NCBI GenBank assembly: GCA_029449235.1
Contig: JANATG010000015.1
Location: forward strand, 1,302,001 to 1,366,000
Source of the DNA: Linnemannia schmuckeri
Taxonomy: Eukaryota > Mortierellomycota > Mortierellomycetes > Mortierellales > Mortierellaceae
Length of the DNA stretch: 64,000 nucleotides
Direction of reading: 5' to 3'
The position numbers and the translations under genes were made by a program. The notes beneath the pieces were generated by a model. That model was not told the DNA's origin and ran no database searches. It was given only the letters and a program-made list of their open reading frames with translations. Positions within the stretch are counted from its first letter, which is position 1. Every line of letters starts with the position of its first letter. Positions 43,483 to 53,624 of the stretch are shown piece by piece.

Positions 43483-44160
43483 ATGATTACCAGTTCAGGC
43501 GCATCATTCATCAGCAAAGCACATGCGACCATACTAGCAGTTCTTCCGGCACGCCTTCAGCTGCGGCACCTGGTGGCATGCAAGGACTGCGCCTTGGCTT
43601 CTGGTCTTGACTGGTTCAGCAGCATCCAACTGTCAAGGGAGGCGCTCAACGACATAGGTTGGTGGCGCAATCATCTTTAGTTATGGGCAGGACAGTCATT
43701 CCTTCCACAGATCCCGAAAGTGGATCACTTTACGAATTGGGGCATTGTTCTTCCCAACAAGATAATCTCTCATCCTTGATCACCTCAGAAATTCCAACAG
43801 TCGATCAAGTAATGCGAGCTCATGATAGTATTCCATGCCGCCCACCTACTCCGAAGTCCAGGGGAAGGTGATCCAGACTCATTCGGACAGTATAACGATC
43901 CTCGCATACATGACCAAATTCGGCGGCACCAGATCAACTCTACTCATGGATCTTGCTTGCCAAATATGAGCACATTGTCTACAGACAGGAACGAGGATCA
44001 AGGTGTCGTTCATCCAATCAGAGGACAATCCGGCGTTCTGCCTGCCAGTTTGTCAAGGCTATCAACTCCATCTCCGAGCTTGATAATAGCAACGCACCGG
44101 CCAGATGTATTGCCAAGATGGGGGGCTGGCTTGTCACCTGTTGTGCAATAGTACCATAGA
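43483..44160 (+). pseudogene. DIRS-like retrotransposon RNase H fragment
   Basis: The plus strand gives, over three frames, the RT-connection/RNase H part of a DIRS/Ngaro-type element: LRHLVACKDCALASG, SIQLSREALNDIGWWRNHL, then after frame changes THSDSITILAYMTKFGGTRST (43881-43943) with the D-S and G-G-T-R-S signature, then a stop. Frames shift at least twice and stops are present, so it is inactive. It is a different family from the minus-strand relic at 20800-22316. Confidence 0.65.
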
Positions 44161-44639
44161 CTACGATAGTATTATAGACTACCCTCTTACCTTGCCGTTG
44201 CACTTCCTACCTAGCCGCCTCCTCATCTAACTACTTCCTTATCTATCCACTTCCTCATCTAACCACCACCCCATCTATCCACAACACCATCTAACCATAT
44301 CACCACCATCCTGGAGCCCATAGTCTAGCATACATAAATACTCCGGCTTCTCTGTACAATAAACATTATCTGTTTTTAGCCTTTCCTTCTCGTTTCTAGT
44401 GCTCTCTTGTCCTTTCTCTCGACTTTGTCTCTTTCCATTTCCATGTTCACATTCTCTTTCTCTGCTCCTATTGCATGTAGCCTTTAGGTAAGTCTCAATC
44501 TCATTCTTCCTCACCACAAAAAAAAAGACAAATCACTGCTTTCCAATCTTTGATCTGCAAAGAACAAACCTCCACCTCCCCTCTTTTTACTAAGCATACA
44601 TTGTTACAACAACAACCGCTAAACTCTCCTTGCCAATGC

Positions 44640-45990
44640 ATTTCGTTCAAATGGACGTGCAAGCTGCCTTTGAAAAGCTTCGTCACGTCTTGTCCACAGC
44701 CCCTACCTTGCTTCCAGGAGATCCAAGCAAGTCCTTTGTCATAGAGACCGATGCATCCGATTTTGCAACCGGTGCCGTTCTCTACTGAGAGCAGAATGGC
44801 AAACGACACCCCTTCGCTTATAAGTCGCGCAAGCTCAAGAGCGTCGAGCGCCATTACCCGGTTCACGAAAAAGAGATGCTTGCGATTGTGCACGCCTGTC
44901 AAGCCTGAAGATCGTATGTTCTGAGAGCATCCGAGAACATTGTTCTTACCGATCATGCCAGTCTGTGTTTAATTTTTCGCAACCTTACCTCAGCTAGAGA
45001 GTGACTCGATGGGTTGATTTTCTCTCCCCTTACAATCTGTCGATCTAATACAAGCCCGGCAAGACTAACGCTGCCGCCGATGCCCTGTTTCGTATCGAAG
45101 TCAACATCACACAATCGGCAAAGCACATGACACCTGGGACTGGCCATTGTTAATTCCCGAGTTCTTGCTTTGGAATCTTCCCGCTCTCTACCAACCCTGC
45201 CATCAAGAAGGTCGCGCGCGAAGACGGCGAGCTATTTCGTCTGGTCGACGATACATCAGTCCCGTTTGTGCCATATGTCAAGTGTGCAGACCGCCTGGTG
45301 GAGCTCCATGCTAATCTTGGCCATCTTGGTCAAGCAGGTACCTTCTTCTTGGTCAAGTCCCGTATGTGGTGGCCAATCTTACGCGCTGATAAAATTTGCA
45401 ACTATCTGCGGAACAGTATTTAATTGATGCACAGGAGCAGGATCGGGCCCATCTTCGACACCGCTGTCAGCAATTCACACTTAATCAAAGCCGACTGTAC
45501 CGGCGCAGGAATTCGACTGTCGAGCCCTGGCTGCTTTCAGTCGTCCTCCATCAGCACCCGCACTCCTGATATCTTCCTTTCCCACATTTACTTTTACACA
45601 GAAGCAACATCTCCCGGCAGTGAAGTCTACCTTGCCTTCATTCGCTCTCACAAATCTAGACTCACATTTCTTACCCCATCACAAGTTGAAGAATTGACAA
45701 CTCGCCCTCAAGAATCACACCATTCTTTTTTTTTCAACACCGGCACCCGTCCCAACGTGCCTATGTCCTTATTGACTTCCTATTCTGGCCCCAATCCTGC
45801 GGTCAACTACTTTGTACAGTCGTAGAGCGAGGTGCGCATCCTGTTCAAGGAGGCGCTTGCCGCTGCTCAGGAACAGCATGTCACTGTCGCGGGTATTCAT
45901 CACCGCGACTACGACTTTAAGGTTGGCGACCAAGGCCTGCTCAACCTTAAGATCATCACCTTGCGATCCTGGGTCTGACAGGGTGGTTCG
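44640..45990 (+). pseudogene. Ty3/Gypsy retrotransposon relic 1 (RNase H, integrase)
   Basis: Plus strand, broken by stops. RNase H with FEKLRHVLSTAPTLL, FVIETDASDFATGAVLY then a stop, and PFAYKSRKLKSVERHYPVHEKE. A TDHASL box follows. From about 45216 an integrase zinc-finger region appears (LVELHANLGHLGQAGTF, then MWWPILRADKICNYL, with the cysteines lost). Near 45830-45950 an integrase C-terminal fragment (FKEALAAAQEQHVT ... YDFKVGDQGLLN). The order RNase H to integrase is the Ty3/Gypsy order. The integrase core is mostly lost. Several in-frame stops make it nonfunctional. Confidence 0.8.
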
Positions 45991-46073
45991 TGAAGGAGTG
46001 CGTCAAGCTGCCTGAGCCGTTGAACAGGTTTCTGAAGAAGGGGACTTCCTTCGAAATGGGTCCCGAGTAGCCG

Positions 46074-46590
46074 GTGTCGAAGGCGAGTCTCCAGGAGTAC
46101 CTTATGATAGCATTCGTCCTCAAAAGTTCCGACTTCGACTGCGATTGGGTCATTGCATGCGACGCGTGCAATTATGCTGTTGGCTCGGTGTTGGAACAGG
46201 AAGATAAAGATTGGGTTGGGCCGGTGTTCTTCTACAGCAAGACATTGCAGGGTCCCGAACTGAATAATTCCACGTTCGAGAAGGGGAGTTTAGCCATTGT
46301 CTTCTCAGTAGCTCCGCCCGTACATCTTTGGTCGCTCGATGGTGGTCTACACTGACCATGCGCCGCTCCAATGGCTTTTCTCCAAGACGGACCTAGCCGG
46401 ATGCCCTGTCCACTGGCAGATGACTCTAGCTGAGTTCGATCTGACGATCCGTACAAAGCCAGGAGTCAAGAACGGGGACGCCGAAGGCATGAGCCAAGTG
46501 CCACGTTTTGCCCCTGGTCCCATGTTCCGGCCCCGGTTGCCAGTTGTTTCGAGTTGGAGTTTTCAACCCTCCTATTTGAACGCGACTTAG
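46074..46590 (+). pseudogene. Ty3/Gypsy retrotransposon relic 2 (RNase H)
   Basis: Plus strand RNase H in two frames: first VIACDACNYAVGSVLEQ and VFFYSKTLQGPELNNSTFEK (46074-46355), then VYTDHAPLQWLFSKTDLAG and WQMTLAEFDLTIRTKPG (46342-46590). One frameshift lies near 46300-46345. The sequence differs from relic 1, so it derives from a second Gypsy family. Confidence 0.8.
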
Positions 46591-47880
46591 ATTTTTCATG
46601 AGCCACGTGTTACGCCACCAAATTACGCGACTGGTCCCTAGGGGTATCTTTGGGCTCGTACGCTTGTTCCTGTCGGTCCCTCGGTTCCTAGGCCGGTACC
46701 CGTGAAGAGCTGCTTGTCTAGAACTCTGTCAACAGTCTTTTGCCTTTTATCCCTTCTATTATTCTACCCATTCACCTTTGCATTCACTTCGTCACTCATC
46801 TCCATTTCTATTCCCAAGTACATTCCAGCTTATGCCCCATGTCCTGTTCACTCTGTCCTTTTCCGGTTCCTTCTGTCCTTAGTATCAGTAGACTTCCAGT
46901 TCGCCGGTCCTTTGTTCCTCAGTCTGCAGCTTATCTTCCTTTCTGCTCCTTAGCCCTCTCTGTTTCTTCTGCACACTCACTCTTTCTTTCCTCATAATTA
47001 AAACACACAAAAACAATATTCATCTACCCGAGTTCTGCCTGATCATCGCACCGAGTGACCGTTAGAGAGAGGTTGCAGGTGGTGATCTCGACTAGGAGAT
47101 GCCGGAGTGTTTAAGTATGCGGATTTCAGCAATGGACGGCAAGTGGATGGAGAGTACCTGGTATCAGCAGACCTTCATCTATTTGTCGACAGGATCATTC
47201 AAGCTGGACGACTTTGCGCTGGTACGATGGATGAAGAGAAGGGCTTTTTGATTCAGGATCGATGCTGCTGAGGGTCTGTTGTTCTGTTAAGGATTAGGTA
47301 CTGCAGAGCATCCATACTTTTTTTTTGAAGGACAAAAATGTCCATTTCTACATCGACTTATACATTCCTCGTAACAACTGTTGTGTACGTGCACAACATT
47401 GGTGAGATATTTAGCAGTTGCTAGTCGCAGCAGCTGCATGTTTACTCGCGTAAAAAGAGGGTCATATATATTACGAGCATTCAGAAATAAAGAGGATACG
47501 CTTCTGACCAGTTCAATTCTATTCTCATAATATACACCTTCACACACACCTATATTCATATCTAAGTTTATTCTCACTCTCTCTCCCTTCTATTCAAGTT
47601 GATACAACAACAACAACCAACAAACTCATCACCACTATCACCACTTGTAATTCTCCATTTCTACACTCATTCATATATATAAAAAAAAGTCATCAACACA
47701 CTTTTTACTTGATGAGGTTAGAGTGTCACCAGTGTCCCCAACAGTGTTTATTTAATGCCGTTGAGGATCTTGGAATAAAAGACAGAGTTTATCCTTCACA
47801 CATTTTCAACGATCTTGCACGGTTTCGAGGTGCCGACAACAGAGAGAAGGTAGTTGTGGTTGAGACAAAGGTCGAGTCAA
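46591..47880. other. Sequence between Gypsy relics, no gene
   Basis: About 1.3 kb. 46750-46990 is CT-rich and 47030-47280 has short frames without domains. It may include old LTR or untranslated retroelement sequence, but I find no clear TG...CA-bounded repeat pair. Confidence 0.4.
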
Positions 47881-47881
47881 A

Positions 47882-48120
47882 GTGTTGAGAGCGCATAACG
47901 TCGACGGACACCATGAAGTCGAGGCGACGTTGACGATGACCCGATTCCAAGGGCGGTGGCTGACGATGCGGAAGGATGTGTTCGACTGTGTGAAGTCTTG
48001 CGCCCGATGCCATCATTTTGGGCCTTGTGAGCGCCACAACAAGCTCCATCCTACCGCGCCTGATTTCCTGTTCGAGGTGCTGTTCATAGATCTTATTGAG
48101 GATTTGCCCAGAATTGCAGG
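47882..48120 (+). pseudogene. Ty3/Gypsy retrotransposon relic 3 (integrase zinc finger)
   Basis: Open plus-strand segment encoding an intact HHCC zinc-binding domain of a retroelement integrase: RAHNVDGHHEVEATL, then RFQGRWLTMRKDVFDCVKS, CARCHHFGPCERHN. The start of the catalytic core (FLFEVLFIDLIEDLPR) follows. The match then stops, so the catalytic D,D-35-E core is missing. The fragment is younger-looking (no stop) than relics 1 and 2. Confidence 0.75.
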
Positions 48121-48432
48121 AGGAGCGTCGATTCTGCGGCCTCGGTTCCATTCGAACATTCTCCTCCTTCCACTTCTGTTCCATCCAAGTATTCGTCTTG
48201 ACTTTGTGAAATCCTATATTCTCCTCCCCTCTCTTCCTGCCTCCCTCCCAAGTCCTGTACACCCATATGTGCTTGATGTCGTTTTTGTGGTGAAAGCGAA
48301 TTAGGTTTATTATCTTGTTACGAGCGAGTGAGAACAAAACATTAAGTGAGAAAGACAAGGAAAAGGGTAAGGATGGAGATTAAAGAAATGAAAAACCTAT
48401 TAAAAAAAGATATGGGGAGGCGCGGGTCTCGA

Positions 48433-49041
48433 CTAGACGGTGAAAGTGACTCGTCCATCCCTCCCGGTGCCCGTCGGGACCGGTAGCAACGAGTACGTGT
48501 CCTGAACCAAGAACCCCTCGATCTCCATAGTGCCTGTCCCGAATTCCTGCATGATCATTGTCATTCCTCCTTCTCCTCCGTCACATCCTCCCACTTCATC
48601 CCCAACTGTACTACTGACCGTGCCAACATTCGTCAACCCAACTCCCACACCAGCAGCAGCGCCCATCCAAGACTTCTGGAATTCAACAAATAACCTCTTC
48701 GTCTTCTCATCAGCCCTAAGAACTTCATTACTCCCCGCAATGACCTCCATCTGTCTTCTCACAGCCTCGACAGATCGGCGCTGCAAGATTTCCTCAGCAT
48801 GCTTGCGAGCTCTTTTGTGTTCTTGGGCGGCGGATTCGAGGGCGAGCTTGTAGTCGAGGACGAGACGGGAGTATTCGACGCGGAGAGCCTGTTTGTGGGA
48901 TTTGATGAGGGCTTTGAGTGCGGCAGCGTTTTGTTTCTCGGTCGCTGTGGATGTGGTAGGAGAGGTTGGGGATGAGGGGGAGGCAGGAGAGGTAGAGGAT
49001 GGAGTGTCATTGTGGGAGAAGAGGTTTGAGAAGAATGTCAT
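48433..49041 (-). CDS. Small charged helical protein, local family member 4 (diverged)
   Basis: Single exon, 202 aa. I take the ATG at 49041 (MTFFSNLFSHND) rather than 49113 since it aligns with the starts of the other three members. A Ser/Pro/Thr insert of about 20 residues follows. The core is the same type, although diverged: KQNAAALKALIKSHKQALRVEY, EHKRARKHAEEILQRRSVEAV, MEVIAGSNEVLRADEKTKRL, ending in FQKSWMGAAAG where the others have QNWMG or QSWVG. The tail is Gly/Val/Thr-rich and distinct. No signal peptide. Function unknown. It lies directly next to the retroelement graveyard. Confidence 0.75.
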   Translation of the reverse strand: MTFFSNLFSHNDTPSSTSPASPSSPTSPTTSTATEKQNAAALKALIKSHKQALRVEYSRLVLDYKLALESAAQEHKRARKHAEEILQRRSVEAVRRQMEVIAGSNEVLRADEKTKRLFVEFQKSWMGAAAGVGVGLTNVGTVSSTVGDEVGGCDGGEGGMTMIMQEFGTGTMEIEGFLVQDTYSLLPVPTGTGRDGRVTFTV

Positions 49042-52019
49042 GGTTGTCTTTTTCTTAATTCTTTTGGTGTGCTTGAGAGTAATTGATTTTTTTTGATTGA
49101 GAGAATGGGTCAAGTGGAATTAGGGCTGTGATTGCTGTTTGCAGATCGAAAAAAAAAACTCGTTGTCAGATCAGCAAACAATGAACCTCTTTTATACCTC
49201 ACTCCATCCTCACCGACCGTCACCCTCTTGCCCCCCCCCCCCCCCCTATATGGTCTATGCTTTCGTAAACACAACAACAGGCAACACCAAGAAGCAGGAA
49301 TGTCAACAACAGCAGTGACCACACAGCACTATAAACGACACTTCTACTCGACCTTAACTCAATTCTTGATTGCATTTTTTCCTTTATGGTATGTGTTTGT
49401 GCATGTGCATCAATTGAGAGATTCGAAAATGCCGAGAAAGTAGAAAAGGAAATTTGCAGACCTGACCAATGCAGCAAACACAGAAAAAAATCCAAGGAAA
49501 AAAAAAAACAACATACACCGAGGGTGAGTAAGAGTGAATGAGGTGAATCATGCTGAGCGACAAACTGTGGATTAAAGAAAAAGGAGAGACTTGTCACGTT
49601 CGCCAAGCTGCCAAGGACCATTACGAGGGACAGATGAGTGGAAGAGTGAGGTGAATGGGTGAGATTGAAATAGGGGTGCCCGTTCCTGACAGCTGACCGA
49701 TTGAGACAAGACGAAGTAAGAAAGAAGATTGGCGAAAAAAGGATGAAGGGAAATTGTCAAGGGCTTAAAGTCGACAGAGGTCTGACCGTCGTCCAGGATT
49801 GGTGATTGTTATTCCGGATTTCCGAATCCAGCAGACAATTGATGCGCAATGGAAGGGAGAGAGGGGGCGATTTTGGGACATGCTGTTGCTTGGCGATACA
49901 ACCACCACCGCCACAGCACAAAGGTTTTTTGGACTTAGGTTTGGTGAGGAAGGAAGATAAATGCTTGACGGTGATTGTGTGTTTTGCCTCAGTTCGAGTC
50001 CTGGTTTTGTCCGAGGAGATTGAGAGAGAGGTGTGCAGCCATCAGGATCTCTAATCGAAAAAAAACGCGGTTCCTAAGAAGTTAACAATCGACATGTAAC
50101 ACTACGGGACAGCAAAGCGAACAAAAAACAACAAAACATGCGTTTGGTCTGCTTCCTTCCTGCTCTCAACATCACACACCTTCACTCTAACGATAGTACA
50201 TGGCGTCCATACCTTCTTTCATTGATTTTATTTTTATTTCGTATTCTCCTAAAGTCGCACAAGAACGCATTAAAGAGATGGCCTGATGTAGAGGACGTTT
50301 ATGATGACAACTCGAAAATCAAATAAAGGGCCTTGTTCTTTATTACCTCCCACATGTCGCATAGCTAGATGAAATACTAGCTTGTTTACAGTGTACCAGA
50401 AGACCAGTGTACAATTAGCAAAGTACGCGACACACAGACAGGGTGGGTCGCAATTCCCTTTCACCATTTCGCACCTCTGCTCTCAATCTCCCGCGAGAAT
50501 AGATGAGGCGAGTCGGATCTCCCTTTGTTTACTTGCTCGATGTGCACATAAATGCTTAATTTTATTTTACGCGCAGACTTATATGCATGCGCGCAATTAT
50601 AACAACAGAATAGAAGAGAACTGCGTGGAGAGGGTGACTTCTGAAGTGAGCTTATTGGATCTGACCCCGATATTACGAATGACTAATGCTTGTTTTCGTT
50701 TAGAGACCCCTAAGGGATGAAAGCTGGTGTCCCTTTTCTTTCATGAATGAAAGGATTTTTAGGGCTGTTGCATTACGAAAAACAAGATCTGGGTCCTCAC
50801 TCTCCTCTTCAGTGTTTTTTACAATCCACTTCACTAAGATTCTCAATTCAAGGTAATCACAAATTCATCCTCCTTTCCATCAAGCTTCCTTTTCACCGTG
50901 CTCCACGCACTCCACACCTCGCTTCCATGTTCTCATTCCCTCAATGCGACAAGCAGCGAAAAAGAAGAGAGAATGTCGTTGCAAATCGGCGTTTGTTACC
51001 CGAAAACAAAACAAATACTATGGGACACCAGGGGGGCACTGCCCTATCTTGAGCATCGTTCGTTAAATTACAGATACACATGGGCAAACAACGAAGCAAT
51101 CATTTATTTTATAATAGGAAAAAAAAAGCTGTTATCTTTTGTCGCGTGGTAAAGACTGGCATGAGGGTCCTAATAGAAACGAAAAATGCAATTAAAAACC
51201 AAACGGCGATGAGGATAAGATGGCGTGTTGTTTCATTGTTTTGTGGAGAAGAGAATACAAAAATCAAAGGCTACGTGAAGGAGAGAAGAGAAAAAGGAGT
51301 GAAATTGGATTCGATGTTCACTTTCTAGGACAGAAATGCTCTTTGTCAGCACGCGAAACTATCAATTATTAGTTCGTGTATATTGGGCGTGGTACCTGTG
51401 TTCATTGCGAATGATGCTATGACCCTCCGCCCCCTCTCCGTGTTCCTTGCCTATGTTGGTCCACGTTTTTTTTGTTGCTTTTGTCATTCGGAGGTTAAAC
51501 AGGGCAAGGGAGGGATTTATATGTGGAGAAAACACCACCCGCCACAATGCTGAGTTCATTGTGAAGTGAGATGTGGAGCGGAAGCTAAATGAGCGTCGAA
51601 GAAAAAGTACAGCCAACCTGGACGCCATGAGCATCACTTTCGCCAGGGAAATTATCATAGGACACACAATTGAGCAATACGTGGTTCAATGGGCGCCAGG
51701 GCCAAGAGGAAAGGAAAGTTGGGCTTTCTTCGTTCTCTCTCTCTGGCAGAAAGAACGAATCGGAGTTGCCTGATGGCTGTTGGAGTGAAGCAGAAAAATA
51801 GTGCTCTCATCCTTTCTTTTTTCCTCTCTTCGTCTTGTCTACAGACGAGTCTCTATACAACATTCATCGGACGGGTCTTGTCTTGTCTTGTGAGCGTTTT
51901 TCTCCCTCGTCTCTCTCTCTTTCTTTCGCTCTTTTCCGCCCTGATTTCGATGTGGGATGAACAAAAGCAGTGCTGTCGCTCAATGGTGATGATGCATCCA
52001 GGCCACATGTCGGTAGTAA
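49042..52019. other. Intergenic, no gene supported
   Basis: About 3 kb between paralogue 4 and the GPI protein gene. It includes the promoter of paralogue 4 (TATA at 49189-49196) and a C-run near 49232-49246. 51780-52210 is CT-rich, leading into the GPI gene. Short frames near 50750-51150 and 51362-51773 have no recognised domains. Confidence 0.5.
49189..49196 (-). promoter_or_regulatory. TATA box of small helical protein 4
   Basis: TATAAAAG on the minus strand, about 150 nt upstream of the ATG at 49041. Confidence 0.5.
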
Positions 52020-52027
52020 TATAAATA
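52020..52027 (+). promoter_or_regulatory. TATA box of GPI protein gene
   Basis: TATAAATA on the plus strand, 194 nt upstream of the ATG at 52221, followed by a long CT-rich leader. Confidence 0.5.
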
Positions 52028-52220
52028 CTCTCGTCTCTCCCTCTTCATTTTTCACGCACCCTTCTCCTCCCTTCGCCCCTCACTCAACGGTCTCTTCCAT
52101 CGACCTCCTTTTTTCGACTCTCAGTCCACCCTTCCTTCCTCTTCTCCACACTAACGTCCCCTTCCCTCACTTACTTCCACTCATACCCTTCCTCTCTCTC
52201 CTCACCTCTCTCATTCCACC

Positions 52221-53030
52221 ATGAAGTTCACAGCATCTTCCTTGGCCATCATCGCCACCGTCTTTGTCTCTTCAACCCACGCAGCAACCCTCGACCAATG
52301 CTCAATCTCCCTCCTCGGCCTAATTTCCGACCCCGGTCTCAACGCCTGTCTTCCCATGCAACAACTCTCTTCCCTCGCCACCGCCCCCGTCATCACCCCA
52401 AAACTGGTCAACGACACCGCAACCGCTTTCTGTTCCTTCCCCGTCTGCCCCCCGGCCTCCGTTACCCTTGTTCAGAACACCGTCTCCCAGAACTGTGTCA
52501 ACGCTTCTGACCCGGCTACTGCAGAACTCGTCTTGGGCGCTGCGTCCCTCTACCCTCCCTTCAGGGAGGGAATGTGTCAACGCATCCCTGGTGGGAACGG
52601 TACCTTCTGCGTTACAGAACTCGCAGAAACCATGACCGCCTACCTTGCCAAGCACCCCTCACCCTTGGGAATCAAGATCTTTGCCAATTCGACAGTTTTG
52701 AAGCAATACGTTGATGAGATGCCAAAGGAGATCTTGTGCACGCCCTGCAACAAGGCCATCATCAACCCCATCGAGAACTATATCTCTGCCAACAAGGCGA
52801 CTATCAAGCCACAAATCTTGCAATGGGCGACCATTCTGCAGACAGAGGCGGAGAAAAAGTGTGGCGCGGGTTTCACGGATGGACAGAAGCCTACTGCTAC
52901 TGCTGCTCCCGGTACTAAGCCAACTGGAAGTGCTGGTGCCGGTGGGAACAGTGGTGTAGGCAAGGTTGTTGGAGGTGGAGGATCGATGGCGGCGTTGGTT
53001 GTTGCCGTCGTTGGAGCCTTGTTGCTTTAA
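52221..53030 (+). CDS. Secreted, Cys-rich, probably GPI-anchored surface protein
   Basis: Single exon, 269 aa. An N-terminal signal peptide (MKFTASSLAIIATVFVSSTHA, cut expected after Ala21) leads into a mature region with ten cysteines (DQCSISLL, LNACLPM, AFCSFPVCPP, QNCVNAS, GMCQRI, FCVTEL, LCTPCNK, KKCGAGF) and several N-glycosylation sites (NDT, NAS, NGT, NST). A Thr/Ala/Gly-rich linker follows, then a terminal hydrophobic tail (MAALVVAVVGALLL) after a small-residue stretch (VGGGGS), the pattern of a GPI anchor signal. The even number of cysteines suggests disulfide bonding. Many cell-wall proteins of early-diverging fungi have this layout; the role is not known. The gene has a TATA box and a CT-rich leader, hinting at strong expression. 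It converges on the ATPase gene. Confidence 0.85.
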   Translation: MKFTASSLAIIATVFVSSTHAATLDQCSISLLGLISDPGLNACLPMQQLSSLATAPVITPKLVNDTATAFCSFPVCPPASVTLVQNTVSQNCVNASDPATAELVLGAASLYPPFREGMCQRIPGGNGTFCVTELAETMTAYLAKHPSPLGIKIFANSTVLKQYVDEMPKEILCTPCNKAIINPIENYISANKATIKPQILQWATILQTEAEKKCGAGFTDGQKPTATAAPGTKPTGSAGAGGNSGVGKVVGGGGSMAALVVAVVGALLL

Positions 53031-53624
53031 CCTGTCTCTTCATTAGTTTTTTTTTTTTTTCTTTTCCCTCCTCTCGTTCTCCGTAATTCATACTCCTACT
53101 TCTACTTACCCTTATTTCTCATTTCTCTCCCGCTCTTGTTGCCTCGTGTTTGAAAGTAATAAAATATACTCAGAGCATTCACTTCCAGATACATTTGTTG
53201 ATGGTCGTCGCCTTTTTGCGAAAATGATGACACTGACGACGTATGGTTCCGTCCCTTTGAATGAACAACGGGGTCCAAAGTAGTACGACGTCGATACTCT
53301 TTCATTAATATCGTAGCTTAGAAAATCAGGATTTTCATCATACAATGTGAGACAACTACCAACCATAACATAACGACGACGACGATGAAAAAAGTAAACA
53401 AAGCAAAAACTAATGAACGCATGGATATGCCTCACTCGCGAACTCGACATGCGTCATTTACGAGTTAGTTGTTGTGGAGAGGAGCCTTGTCTGTGCCCAC
53501 AGTCAATGAATGCTTCTTTAATATGTTACAGTAATTAGATAGATCCGCACAAATAAAAAAAAAAAAAAAAAAAAAGAAAAGAAAAATGAAAAAAAATATT
53601 AAAGGACAAACTGAAAAAAGATGA
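53031..53624. other. Convergent intergenic region (GPI protein / ATPase)
   Basis: About 590 bp of 3' flanks, with an A run near 53560. No gene. Confidence 0.6.
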
